DNA from: Sandaracinaceae bacterium
GTDB lineage: Bacteria > Myxococcota_A > Polyangia > Polyangiales > Sandaracinaceae
Assembly: GCA_040218145.1 (NCBI GenBank)
Contig: JAVJQK010000051.1
Location: forward strand, 1 to 64,000
DNA length: 64,000 nt
Reading direction: 5' to 3'
Positions 1-7,923 of the stretch are shown in pieces (within the stretch, counting starts at the first letter, position 1; the number at the start of each line of letters is the position of its first letter). The position numbers and the translations under genes are program-made. The notes beneath the pieces were generated by a model, which was not told the origin of the DNA, made no database searches, and saw nothing but the letters and a program-made list of their open reading frames with translations.

Positions 1-192
1 TACGGTGGTGAGCTCGCCCGGCCGACCACGACCGGCATCGGCCTCCGACCGGCGTACCCACTCCCGGACCGACGACTCGGTCAGGTCCAGGTCCTTCGCG
101 ACCTGGGCGACGGTCCGGTCACCCACCTGGCAGAGGGCGACCACCTCGGCCCTGAACTCCGGCGTGAACTTCCTTCGTTTTCTTTTCGACAT
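1..192 (-). CDS. IS3-family transposase OrfA (partial)
   Basis: Encodes the DNA-binding subunit of an IS3-type transposase, which recognises the element's ends. The 64 visible residues start MSKRKRRKFTPEFRAEVV and continue with a helix-turn-helix (VAQVAKDLDLTESSVREWVRR), the standard HTH_Tnp_1 layout. The ATG at 192 follows GAGGAGTGTCCC, which contains a good ribosome site. The frame is open to the edge. The usual downstream partner, an rve integrase-domain orfB reached by a -1 frameshift, would lie outside the window. Confidence 0.85.
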   Translation of the reverse strand, partial: MSKRKRRKFTPEFRAEVVALCQVGDRTVAQVAKDLDLTESSVREWVRRSEADAGRGRPGELTTV

Positions 193-233
193 GGGACACT
201 CCTCGCGCATCTTCGCGCCTTCGGGGGTGTCCA
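1..233. mobile_element. End of an IS3-family insertion sequence (cut by the window edge)
   Basis: The minus-strand orfA of an IS3-type transposase starts at 192 and runs off the left edge. About 40 bases upstream of its start the minus strand reads TGGACACCCCC (positions 233 to 223). This begins with the TG typical of IS3-family terminal inverted repeats, so 233 is the probable outer boundary. The second copy of the repeat lies outside the window. Immediately beyond 233 is the 3' remnant of another gene, as expected at an insertion point. Confidence 0.65.
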
Positions 234-438
234 CGGAAGCGGGGGATCCTCATACGCGCTCCAGGCGCCGCTCCACCGGGAGGCGCGGCGGCGGGGCGCG
301 ACCGCCGCGCAGCTCGCGCGCTGGTTCCAGTATCCCCGCGGCCGCTGGCACGCGGACGGCGTCGTCCGTCACTTCCCGAACCACCGAGACCATCTGCACG
401 TGCGGTTCTCGTGCGACGGCGAAGAGCGCTGCCGCTGA
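234..438 (+). pseudogene. 3' remnant of a penicillin-insensitive murein endopeptidase-like gene, truncated by the IS
   Basis: No start codon is present, but one plus-strand frame ending at the TGA at 436-438 reads like a protein. Its C-terminal part is LARWFQYPRGRWHADGVV followed by HFPNHRDHLHVRFSC. The HxxHLHVRF ending resembles the zinc-binding terminus of MepA/M74-type and related LAS murein peptidases. The frame is open back to the IS boundary at 233, which fits a gene interrupted by the insertion. The 5' part is not in the window. The family is assigned from a short motif only, so the exact subfamily is uncertain. Confidence 0.55.
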
Positions 439-502
439 CGGCGCGCATTTGCTCGAATCCACGCGGGGTGAGATCGGTTAGTCTCCGCGGAGGGAGGGCG
501 CG

Positions 503-925
503 GTGAGCGACGAGGCCGAGGGGATCTGGCGGCGTTTCGACGAAGAGGTGAGCGACGCGCTCCTGCGCGCGGTCAGCGGGGCCTTCGCCTTCGTCGCCTG
601 CGCGGACGCGCACCTGGCCGAGGCCGAGGTGGAGCGCTTCCTCGCGTGGGTCGAAGCGCGCGACGTCTTCGAGAGGCTCCCGGCCGATCGGCTCGAGGCG
701 CACTTCCGCGGGCTCGCGCAGGCGTTCGCGCACGACTTCGCCGACGGCGAGCGACGCGCCACCGAGGCCGTCGCGGCCGTCGGGCAGGACCCTCGCGCGC
801 GTGAGCTGGTCCTGAGCGCGGCGCGCGTGGCGGTGGTGGCCGACGAGCGGCTGATGGAAGTGGAAGAGGCCGCGGTGGCGCGGATCCGTGCGGCGCTCGG
901 CCTCGTGGAGGGGGATTCGGAATGA
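503..925 (+). CDS. TerB-like tellurite-resistance/DUF533-type protein
   Basis: A 140-residue, all-alpha, acidic soluble protein starting with GTG behind GAGGGAGGG. The pattern fits the TerB fold: a FVACADAHLAEAEVERFLAW block, a central helix pair, then VVADERLMEVEEAAVARI. The repeated A-D-x-x-L/x-x-E-x-E elements are typical metal-binding positions of TerB. TerB proteins are linked to tellurite and stress responses at the membrane, but no other ter gene is nearby. A specific role here cannot be claimed. It stands alone between the IS remnant and a lipoprotein gene. Confidence 0.7.
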   Translation: MSDEAEGIWRRFDEEVSDALLRAVSGAFAFVACADAHLAEAEVERFLAWVEARDVFERLPADRLEAHFRGLAQAFAHDFADGERRATEAVAAVGQDPRARELVLSAARVAVVADERLMEVEEAAVARIRAALGLVEGDSE

Positions 926-933
926 CGGAAACG

Positions 934-963
934 ATGACAATTCGAGGCGGGCTCGCGTATCCT
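934..963 (+). promoter_or_regulatory. Sigma70-like promoter of the 970 lipoprotein gene
   Basis: ATGACA (934-939) and TATCCT (958-963) are separated by 18 bases. Transcription would be expected to start about 7 bases after the -10, which falls at the ATG at 970. The mRNA is therefore probably leaderless. The -35 overlaps the 3' end region of the preceding gene. Confidence 0.5.
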
Positions 964-969
964 TCGCGC

Positions 970-1455
970 ATGCGTCGCGCATGGATGCCTCTCGTCACTC
1001 TCTCTTTGCTGGCCTTCGGATGTGCGGAGCAGCCTCGGTGCGAAGCACGCGGCTCGGCGAGCCGGCCGCGTGTGGACGTCGAGTGCAACGCGGGCAAGGT
1101 CCCCGTGTGCGGCGACGACCCGCTCGAGATCTACAGCCAGAGCACGGGCGCGTTGCTGCCAGTGCCGCCCGACTCGGTCGCGAACGGCTCGTGCGCGGGC
1201 ATCGAGGGCCCGTGTCGGCCGCGCGTGATCTGCGCGTCCGCGGGCGCGTCGCCCACGTGCGCCAACGGGGCCGCCCCGACGTGCGTGCGCGGTGAGACCA
1301 CGCAGCTCTCCGAGCCGACGCCGCCGCCGATGGACTCGGGCACGATGGACGAGGACTCGGGCACGGACACCGACGCGGGCACGGACACCGACGCGGGCGC
1401 GGACACCGACTCCGGCGTCGCGGACGACGCGGGCCCCGAAGACTCCGGCGTCTGA
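970..1455 (+). CDS. Lipoprotein with Asp/Thr/Gly-rich C-terminal tail
   Basis: A 161-residue lipoprotein. The signal peptide MRRAWMPLVTLSLLAFGC has lipobox LAFG-C. The middle has several cysteines (CEARGS, CNAGKVPVCGDD, CAGIEGPCRP), suggesting disulphides. The last 45 residues are low complexity, built on DSGTDTDAG units that arise from direct DNA repeats near 1363-1410. Such tails are common in Polyangiales lipoproteins, where they usually follow the lipobox; here the tail is at the C-terminus. The ATG at 970 is preferred over an in-frame ATG at 922 because it begins the signal peptide and follows a promoter. Function unknown. Confidence 0.75.
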   Translation: MRRAWMPLVTLSLLAFGCAEQPRCEARGSASRPRVDVECNAGKVPVCGDDPLEIYSQSTGALLPVPPDSVANGSCAGIEGPCRPRVICASAGASPTCANGAAPTCVRGETTQLSEPTPPPMDSGTMDEDSGTDTDAGTDTDAGADTDSGVADDAGPEDSGV

Positions 1456-1460
1456 GCCCC

Positions 1461-2195
1461 TCAGTTGAGGTAGCGCGGGGGCTCGTCGTCGCCGCCGCGC
1501 ACCACCCGCAGGTCCGGGCCGCTGCGCCGCTTCTTCTTCGGGGAGGCGCCCGTGGGCGTCCGCGGGCGCGTGATCCACTTGGCGAAGCCCACGCCCGCCG
1601 CGATGGCCGCCGCCTGCTCCGCGAGGACGAAGGGGTCCTTCGCGAGGACGGCCATCAGGGCCGAGATGCCGATGCCGATGGCGAGCGCGGTCCACGCCTT
1701 CAGCGGGATCATCAGCGGGAAGAGCAAGATCTCGCGGCCCCGGAAGATCACGGGGAAGGCGCCGAACGCGGCCGCGGCGACCACCCCGGCCCCCGAGGGC
1801 GGGAACACCTGCACGCTCACGCCCATCACCGAGAGCAGCGCGCCGAGCGCGAGGCAGCCGGCCGCGCCCGCGAGCACGCCCACGCCGGTGAGCTGCAACG
1901 TCCGCTTGGCGCCGAAGGACTCCTCGAACGCCGAGAGGAAGAAGTAGATCATCAGCAGCGTGATCGCGAAGCCGATCAGGGCTGCGGGCTGCGGCGGCCA
2001 GACCATCCAGTACGTGAACGGCTGCCACGCCAGCATCCAGGCGTTGCCCTCCATGAAGCCGACGTTGAGGGCGCCCAGCTCGAAGAGCGGGAAGCCGCCG
2101 ACGTTCTCCACGATGGCGACGGTGACGAACGAGACCCCGAGGAAGATGAGGAGCTTCTTGACCGTCGGAGTGAGCCGGGGGAACTGGAAGCGCAC
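1461..2195 (-). CDS. Rhomboid-like integral membrane protein, probably catalytically inactive
   Basis: A 244-residue protein with about six hydrophobic segments and a basic cytoplasmic tail (KKKRRSGPDLRVVRGG). The early segment has the rhomboid-like W-Q-P-F-T-Y-W context, and SGAGVV lies at about the place of the active-site Gly-x-Ser-Gly of TM4. In the last helix the expected catalytic His (HxxGxxxG) is replaced by Gln (EQAAAIAAGVG). It therefore looks like a pseudoprotease of the rhomboid superfamily. The GTG start at 2195 is supported only by the hydrophobic N-terminus. It lies 43 bases downstream of pirin on the same strand and may be cotranscribed with it. Confidence 0.6.
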   Translation of the reverse strand: MRFQFPRLTPTVKKLLIFLGVSFVTVAIVENVGGFPLFELGALNVGFMEGNAWMLAWQPFTYWMVWPPQPAALIGFAITLLMIYFFLSAFEESFGAKRTLQLTGVGVLAGAAGCLALGALLSVMGVSVQVFPPSGAGVVAAAAFGAFPVIFRGREILLFPLMIPLKAWTALAIGIGISALMAVLAKDPFVLAEQAAAIAAGVGFAKWITRPRTPTGASPKKKRRSGPDLRVVRGGDDEPPRYLN

Positions 2196-2238
2196 GCTCT
2201 CTTGGATGTAGTCATCCGGGGGCGCGGGAGCAACCGGG

Positions 2239-3129
2239 TCAGTCCGAGACGACCTCGGGCTCGATGGCGCCCATGCGGCCCTGCTGGAAGTCCTCGATGG
2301 CCTGCATGATCTCGCCGCGCGTGCTCATCACGAAGGGCCCGTAGCGCGCCACCGGCTCGCGCAGCGGCTGCCCGGCGATCAGCAGCACGTCCATCGCTCC
2401 CGCGGCCTCCTCGGGCACCGAGAGCGTCACCGCGTCGCGGTCGTGGCGCAGCACCGCCATCTGCCCGTCCGCGACCGAGGCGCCACCCACCACGCCCTCG
2501 CCGCCGAACACGTAGGCGAAGGCGGCGCGCTCGCGCGGCAGCGGCTGCGTCAGCGCACCACCCGGCTGCAGGGTCACGTGCAGATACGTGATCGGGACGT
2601 GCGTGTCGATCACGGCCTTCGCGCCGAGCGCCTCCCCGGCGATCACGCGCACGCGGACGCGGCCGTCGTCGCTCTCGACCGTCGGGATGCGCTCGCTCGG
2701 CACCTCCTGGTAGCGCGGGCGCCGCATCTTGTGCGCGCGCGGCAGGTTCACCCAGAGCTGGAAGCCGTGCATGGGTCCGCCGCGCTCGCGCATCTCCTCG
2801 CCCGGCATCTCGGAGTGCACGACGCCCGCGCCCGCGGTCATCCACTGCACGTCGCCGGGACCGATGCGCCCCGCGTGTCCCTGCGAGTCGCGGTGACGCA
2901 CCTCGCCCTCGAGCACGTAGGTCACCGTCTCGAACCCGCGGTGGGGGTGATCGGGGGCGCCGATCGCCTCTCCCGGGCCCCAGGTGACGGGACCCATCTC
3001 GTCCAGCAGGAGGAAGGGATCGACGAGCTCCAAACCCGCGGTCGGGAAGGGGCGGCGCACCGGGAACCCCCCTCCTTCGAGCTGACGGTGGGCGGTCACG
3101 ACGCCGGCGACGGATCGACTCTCGCTCAT
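2239..3129 (-). CDS. Pirin family protein
   Basis: A 296-residue bicupin. The N-terminal cupin carries the pirin iron-site signature: HPHRGFETVTYVLEGEVRHRDS followed by GDVQWMTAGAGVVHSEMP and MHGFQLWVNLP. The C-terminal cupin is degenerate (HVPITYLHVTLQPGG). Pirins are non-haem iron proteins, some with quercetinase activity and others acting as regulatory cofactors; the sequence alone does not decide. The start at 3129 (MSESRSVAG) is chosen over a longer frame starting at 3189, because family members begin close to this point. Confidence 0.92.
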   Translation of the reverse strand: MSESRSVAGVVTAHRQLEGGGFPVRRPFPTAGLELVDPFLLLDEMGPVTWGPGEAIGAPDHPHRGFETVTYVLEGEVRHRDSQGHAGRIGPGDVQWMTAGAGVVHSEMPGEEMRERGGPMHGFQLWVNLPRAHKMRRPRYQEVPSERIPTVESDDGRVRVRVIAGEALGAKAVIDTHVPITYLHVTLQPGGALTQPLPRERAAFAYVFGGEGVVGGASVADGQMAVLRHDRDAVTLSVPEEAAGAMDVLLIAGQPLREPVARYGPFVMSTRGEIMQAIEDFQQGRMGAIEPEVVSD

Positions 3130-3225
3130 GCCCTCACCGTGCGTCGCGATGCACGCGCGCGAAAGGGGGCGGTCCTCGATGGGTCGCATCGACGCGCTCG
3201 ATGGCCCATCCTCCGGGGACGTGGA

Positions 3226-4062
3226 TCAGGGCGCGACGCTGAGCGTCGGGGTCGCCTCGCCGGGCAGGGCGCAGTAGTCCCCGCTGCAGACCTCGCCCGA
3301 GGGGCAGGCGGCGCCCGCGCCACAGAAGCTCTGGCAGCGCCCTCCGATCCGACATCGGCTGCCCGTCGCCACGCTGAACGTCTCCGGGGCCGTGGTGAAG
3401 AGCACCGCGCCGGCCTCGTCGCGGGCCTCGAGGTGCGCCGTGTAGTCGAACCCGGGCAGCACCCGCGTGCCGAGCGCGCCGGCCGCGCAGGGGACCGAGG
3501 CGTCGCTCGCGATCTGGCCGCCGCCGCCGAGCGAGTCGAAGACGACGTGCACCGTCGAGAGCCCCGCCGCCTCGCAGCTCATCAGGCTCGCCCCCTGGCC
3601 CTGCACGTCGAAGAGCGCGCCGATGGTCCCCGTGAAGAACTCGCCCTGCGGCACCACGATGGGCGGCCCCTCCAGCTCGGCCGTCACGTCGGCCGCGTCG
3701 CCGATGGCCACGACGTTGCCCGTGCCGTCGATGGCCTCGAGCCGCACGCGCCAGTCCCCGGCCGCGACGACCTGCCCGCGACCGCGTCGGCCCGCCGTGT
3801 CGAACACCCCCACGTCTCCGCTGTCGTCCGCCGCGGTGCAGCTGAAGAAGAGCCCGGCGTGCGGCACGGGCCGCTGCACGTCCAGGAAGGTCACGCGCAC
3901 CCGGTTCGCGCCGAGCGCCGCGCAGCTGGACTCGGTCGGCATCGACCCGTCGATCGTCCACTGCCCCTGGATCGAGACCGCGCTCCCGACCGGGTCGAAG
4001 TCGCTCAGCGCGACGCACCCGCCGAGCGACACCCCGAGAGCGATGAGCAGCAGCTTCCGCAC
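3226..4062 (-). CDS. Lipoprotein with GxWxIdG...C repeat domain
   Basis: A 278-residue lipoprotein, GTG start, lipobox LGGC. Residues 30-60 read QGQWTIDGSMPTESSCAALG then VRVTFLD. This is the same module that repeats in the lipoprotein gene at 6298-7749. A second weaker copy follows around ASLMSCEAAGLSTVHVVFD. The C-terminus is Cys-rich (CRIGGRCQSFCGAGAACPSG), resembling a small EB/EGF-like knot. Function unknown. The divergent neighbour at 4199 is also a secreted Cys-rich protein. A -10-like TAGGAT lies 6 bases from the start and no ribosome site is visible, so the mRNA may be leaderless. Confidence 0.7.
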   Translation of the reverse strand: MRKLLLIALGVSLGGCVALSDFDPVGSAVSIQGQWTIDGSMPTESSCAALGANRVRVTFLDVQRPVPHAGLFFSCTAADDSGDVGVFDTAGRRGRGQVVAAGDWRVRLEAIDGTGNVVAIGDAADVTAELEGPPIVVPQGEFFTGTIGALFDVQGQGASLMSCEAAGLSTVHVVFDSLGGGGQIASDASVPCAAGALGTRVLPGFDYTAHLEARDEAGAVLFTTAPETFSVATGSRCRIGGRCQSFCGAGAACPSGEVCSGDYCALPGEATPTLSVAP

Positions 4063-4068
4063 GCGCTG

Positions 4069-4096
4069 ATCCTAATCGCTCCGCGGCCCGCGTCAC
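4069..4096 (-). promoter_or_regulatory. Putative promoter of the 4062 lipoprotein gene
   Basis: On the minus strand GTGACG (4096-4091), a 16-base spacer and TAGGAT (4074-4069) precede the GTG start at 4062 by 6 bases. This geometry puts the transcription start at or next to the initiation codon. Confidence 0.4.
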
Positions 4097-4198
4097 GTCT
4101 CGGTGAGTGAGTTGGTCGGCGACCCCACCGTCCTCACTTTCTCGGCTGTCGACGCAACCGGCGGCGATCGACTACGATGAATGCTATCCGGAGGTTCC

Positions 4199-6208
4199 AT
4201 GCGGCAAGATATGCTCACGCAAGCGCGAGTCGCTCTCGCGATCTCATCACTCCTTGCCATGGCGGCATGCACTCCGGCGGAGACATGCCGTCCGGGGGAG
4301 GTCGTTCTCGAAGACGGTGGCTGCCAGACGCCGCCGGATTCCGGTGCGGCGCCGGACTCAGCGATGGCTTGTGAGGCTGATTCGAACTGCAGCGACGGAC
4401 GCTTCTGCAACGGAGTCGAACTATGTCGCCCCGCCGATTCGATGGCAGACGCGCGGGGATGTGTGATGGGCGACGGTAGCCCGTGCGCTGACGGACAAAC
4501 TTGCGAGGAATCTTCCCGTTCCTGCGTCACGGACTGCGGCTCCGGAAGCGACGCGGACGGCGATGGCTACGACGCCGTCGAATGTGGAGGCGTCGATTGC
4601 GACGACTCGGACGCGGACCGCTTCCCAGGGAACCCGGAGGTTTGCGACCTGAAAGACCAGGACTGCGACGACAGCACTATCGCAGGTGCGGAAGGGGACG
4701 CAGACGGCGACGGCTTCATCGCGGCAGCCTGTTGTGCAGGCGACGGCGCCGGGGGCACCATTTGCGGGAACGACTGCGACGATGAGCAATCCGGAGTCAA
4801 CCCGGGTAGCCCGGAAGCTTGCAACGGCATCGACGATGACTGTGATGGGCGGGTCGACGAAGGGCTTCTCTCCGTCTTCTTTCGCGACGACGACGGCGAC
4901 CTGTTCGGTCGAAGTGATGACAGCATCTCCGCCTGCATGAGGCCGGCCGGCTACGCGCCTGTGGATGGCGACTGCGATGATACTGAACGGCGGATCAACC
5001 CCGTCGCACCGGAGACATGCGACATGGTCGATCAAGATTGCGATCTCGCGATCGACGAGGCCGCCATGGAGCTCGGTACCTCAGAGCATTGCAGCACCTG
5101 CTTCGACGCGTGTCAGTTCGAGTGCTTGGCGGGCGGCACCTGCGACGTCGGGGTCGAAGTGGGGGCAGGGGAACGCCATTCGTGTGTCCTGATGAGCTCC
5201 GGTCGCATCTTCTGCTGGGGAGAGGGCGGATCCGGCCAGCTGGGGCACGGAGCGTCGGCCTCTAGCACCAGCCCGGTGCAAGTGTCGGGCGTGACGAACG
5301 GCTCTGAACTGACCGTGGGAGGCAACCACACGTGCTTCTTCGATGGTGTAGCCTCGCTCTGGTGCTTCGGTCGCAATGATCATGGGCAGCTCGGAAACAT
5401 GTCGTTCTCCGACTCCAACGTGCCGGTGCGCGTGAGAACGGTGTCGGACACCCCGGCGGACCAGGTCGCAGCCGGCTACTCGCATAGCTGCTACGTCGGG
5501 AGTCGAAGTGGAGGAGGCGGTGCCGTGGCGTGCTGGGGAGCCGGCTCGTTCAGCCAGAACGGACATACCTCCGATCTGTCTGCGCCGCGCCTCGTCGCAG
5601 GTGTGTCCACGGATGTGACCGAAGTGGCCGCCGGCGGAAGTCACACCTGCGCCCGGACGAGGACCGGGGAAGTGCAGTGCTGGGGACACAATGCCGATGG
5701 GCAGCTCGGAGGCGGCAGCGCTGGCCCTGCCACGGCGGCGCCGACGAGCGTGAGTGGGCTGAGCGACGCCGTCGCGCTCGGCATGGGTGCAACCAGCTCG
5801 TATGCAGTTCGCAGCGGCGGCGGAGCATCGGGCTGGGGGCGGAACCGGCAATGGCAGCTCGGGACCTCGATGACCGGCAACGTGTTTCCCGCTCCGGTCC
5901 CCGTCGCCATCTCTGGCGCGACGGAGATCGTCGGAGGCTCAGTGCATGGCTGTGCGATCGCCGCTGGCGGCGCCATGTGCTGGGGAGTGAACAACGGGAC
6001 CGTAGGAGACGGGACCATCCAGGATCGGCAGCTTCCGACTGCCGTCAGCGGAGGCTCTCGATTCGTCAGTGTCGCCGCCGGCGACGTCCACTCGTGCGCT
6101 CTCGATCCGGACGGCGTCGTCTGGTGCTGGGGCAGGAACGGATCCGGACAGCTAGGCGACGGGACCACGGCGGATCGGCGCACTCCCGTGAGAGTGGTCG
6201 CACCCTAG
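4199..6208 (+). CDS. Secreted lipoprotein with MopE-type metal-binding repeats and a seven-bladed RCC1 propeller
   Basis: 669 residues. The lipobox is LLAMAAC near residue 22. Residues about 105-300 hold several MopE-type units (DADGDGYDAVECGGVDCDDS, CNGIDDDCDGRVDE and similar), which in MopE-like proteins form acidic calcium or metal sites. From about residue 320 to the end come seven RCC1-type blades built on GxxHSCxxxxxGxxxCWGxxxxGQLG, enough for a closed beta-propeller; blade 5 lacks the cysteine pair. The start at 4199 is fixed by GGAGG at 4190-4194, four bases away. Base composition is visibly less GC-rich than its neighbours, suggesting transfer. Likely a surface protein binding ligands or other proteins. 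Confidence 0.85.
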   Translation: MRQDMLTQARVALAISSLLAMAACTPAETCRPGEVVLEDGGCQTPPDSGAAPDSAMACEADSNCSDGRFCNGVELCRPADSMADARGCVMGDGSPCADGQTCEESSRSCVTDCGSGSDADGDGYDAVECGGVDCDDSDADRFPGNPEVCDLKDQDCDDSTIAGAEGDADGDGFIAAACCAGDGAGGTICGNDCDDEQSGVNPGSPEACNGIDDDCDGRVDEGLLSVFFRDDDGDLFGRSDDSISACMRPAGYAPVDGDCDDTERRINPVAPETCDMVDQDCDLAIDEAAMELGTSEHCSTCFDACQFECLAGGTCDVGVEVGAGERHSCVLMSSGRIFCWGEGGSGQLGHGASASSTSPVQVSGVTNGSELTVGGNHTCFFDGVASLWCFGRNDHGQLGNMSFSDSNVPVRVRTVSDTPADQVAAGYSHSCYVGSRSGGGGAVACWGAGSFSQNGHTSDLSAPRLVAGVSTDVTEVAAGGSHTCARTRTGEVQCWGHNADGQLGGGSAGPATAAPTSVSGLSDAVALGMGATSSYAVRSGGGASGWGRNRQWQLGTSMTGNVFPAPVPVAISGATEIVGGSVHGCAIAAGGAMCWGVNNGTVGDGTIQDRQLPTAVSGGSRFVSVAAGDVHSCALDPDGVVWCWGRNGSGQLGDGTTADRRTPVRVVAP

Positions 6209-6244
6209 CCCGCACCGGTGCTGACTCAGCGCGCCGAAACGCGA

Positions 6245-6276
6245 CGAGAGGCCGACCGTGGCGTGTCGGCCTCTCG
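6245..6276. terminator. Perfect hairpin between convergent genes
   Basis: CGAGAGGCCGAC (6245-6256) and its exact reverse complement (6265-6276) form a 12-bp stem with an 8-base loop. It sits between the stop of the RCC1 gene (6208) and the stop of the convergent lipoprotein (6298). There is no clear T-run, so it may act as a bidirectional or partial terminator. Confidence 0.65.
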
Positions 6277-6297
6277 CATTGGTCATCGAGCGTCTGC

Positions 6298-7749
6298 CTA
6301 CGGTGCGAAGTACGCAGCTCTGCAGGTGGCGAGGCCGAGCCCGCCGGCCGCGTCGATGGTCACCGTGCACGCGGCCACCGGGTCCCACGCCTTGCGACCG
6401 CCGTCGAAACCTTCGAACTCGATGTCGTAGGATCCGGGCGCCAGCGCCGCGCCTCCCACTCCACTCATGACATTGATGTCATCGGTGCACGCCACAGCGG
6501 TGCCGGGGTCCTGGCCAGCTACGACCGTGGCAGTGCCAGCGATGAACACCTGCCAGCGCATCGTGTCGACACCCGAGGTCGTGCAGCCGCCGAAGGTGCC
6601 AGGCGTCGTGCTGCTCTCCCAGTCGAAGAAGGTAGCGATCGTCGAGCTGTCGAGTCGGAAGTCGAGCTCGAGGTCGAGTGGGGTACCCGCCGTGACGGTC
6701 ACGGGGCTCGACGTAGCGACCACGCTGATCTCTGCGCCACCGGCGTCCAGTAGAGTCGCTGTCACGAGATAGTTACCTGCCGCCAGAGTGGGGGTCCCAC
6801 TCGTGTAGGTGAAGTCGTCGCACGGGATGCTCATCACGACGATTCGACCGTCGGCGAACTCGGTGTCGTCTCCCGCGTAGAAGGCGATCTCGACCTCGCT
6901 GGCACCGGTCGCTTCGCAGCTGCGGTCCGACTCACCCACCGGAGGAAGGTAGCCACCGACGGTCCACTCGGCGTTGAGCACCGCGTCGTTGCCCAGGGGG
7001 TTGAAGCCGCCGACGAAGTCGACCGGAGCGCTGCCGTTGATGATGAACGTGTCGCCATCCGCGAGGGTGAACATCTGATTCATCGCGGTGGCGATGATGA
7101 CGCCGTCGGCGTCCACGGCCACGACGCGGATCTCGTAGCTGCCCGGCACGAGCAGCTCGCTGAAGCCGCCGGTGGCGCAGGCGTAGGCGAGGGTGGAGGC
7201 GGGGTCGGGCACGCCGGCGCCGTCGAGGAACCGCACGTGCACCTCCGCGATGCCGAGGCCCGCGCAGTTACCGGCGTCCGGCGTCGCGCCGTTGATGGTC
7301 CAGCTGCCCTGGAGGGTGCCGGCCGGGACCGAGTCGACGACGAAGTCCACCGTGCCGAGCACGATCGTGTCGCCGAAGCTGGCGCGGAAGGCCATCGGGT
7401 CCGCGGCCGCGACGAGCACGTCGGCGCCGCCGCTGCGGTTCACCGCCTCGACGACGAGGTCGTAGTCACCCGCGAGGAGGACCGGGCTGGTCGAGAACGA
7501 GCCCTGCGCGCAGGGGAAGGTCAGCGACCGATCGATCCAGCTGCCCGCCCCGTCGAGGACCCGTACCCGGACGTCGGTGATGCCGACCGCGTCGCAGCTG
7601 GCCGCGCTGGGCGCGGCGCCGTTGATCAACCAAGCGCCTTCGACGCTGACTTCGGGGCCGAACGGGTCCGGCTCGATCTCGACCACGCAGCCGCCCCATA
7701 CGAAAGGAGCGGCGAGCGCCACCGCCCACAAGGCTTTTCCAAGCTTCAT
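6298..7749 (-). CDS. Lipoprotein with four tandem GxWxIxG...C domains
   Basis: 483 residues, lipobox VWGGC. Four successive modules of roughly 110 residues each begin with variants of EGAWLINGAAPSAASCDAVG, QGSWTINGATPDAGNCAGLG, AEWTVGGYLPP...SCEATG and FDWESS...CTTSG. Each is followed by a V-x-V-x-x-x-D strand, an invariant CA or PC, and an L-x-P-G-x-Y turn. This looks like a repeated beta-sandwich of Ig or carboxypeptidase-regulatory type. The same unit occurs in the lipoprotein at 3226-4062. The start at 7749 is preferred to the ATG at 7755 because AGGGAGG ends immediately before 7755, leaving proper spacing only for 7749. Function unknown; probably an envelope structural protein. Confidence 0.75.
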   Translation of the reverse strand: MKLGKALWAVALAAPFVWGGCVVEIEPDPFGPEVSVEGAWLINGAAPSAASCDAVGITDVRVRVLDGAGSWIDRSLTFPCAQGSFSTSPVLLAGDYDLVVEAVNRSGGADVLVAAADPMAFRASFGDTIVLGTVDFVVDSVPAGTLQGSWTINGATPDAGNCAGLGIAEVHVRFLDGAGVPDPASTLAYACATGGFSELLVPGSYEIRVVAVDADGVIIATAMNQMFTLADGDTFIINGSAPVDFVGGFNPLGNDAVLNAEWTVGGYLPPVGESDRSCEATGASEVEIAFYAGDDTEFADGRIVVMSIPCDDFTYTSGTPTLAAGNYLVTATLLDAGGAEISVVATSSPVTVTAGTPLDLELDFRLDSSTIATFFDWESSTTPGTFGGCTTSGVDTMRWQVFIAGTATVVAGQDPGTAVACTDDINVMSGVGGAALAPGSYDIEFEGFDGGRKAWDPVAACTVTIDAAGGLGLATCRAAYFAP

Positions 7750-7895
7750 TCTCATCCTCCCTGAAAGATGCCGAGATCGTCTCTCGACCCAGGCGCGCTG
7801 TCCAGACGGCAGGGCCGCTCCGTTGATTCAGCGGGCGGCGGGGCGTACTTCGCCAACACGAGGCCCGCGCTCATTGTGGCCCGCGATGGCACGTG

Positions 7896-7923
7896 TTGAC
7901 ACGGTTTCGGGCCTGGTTAGCTT
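7896..7923 (+). promoter_or_regulatory. Sigma70-like promoter upstream of hsp20
   Basis: A perfect TTGACA (7896-7901), a 16-base spacer and TAGCTT (7918-7923) lie about 110 bases before the Hsp20 start. No sigma32-type CTTGAA/CCCCAT pair and no CIRCE repeat were seen, so heat regulation is not evident from the DNA. The rest of the 7750-8034 gap shows no other gene. Confidence 0.5.
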
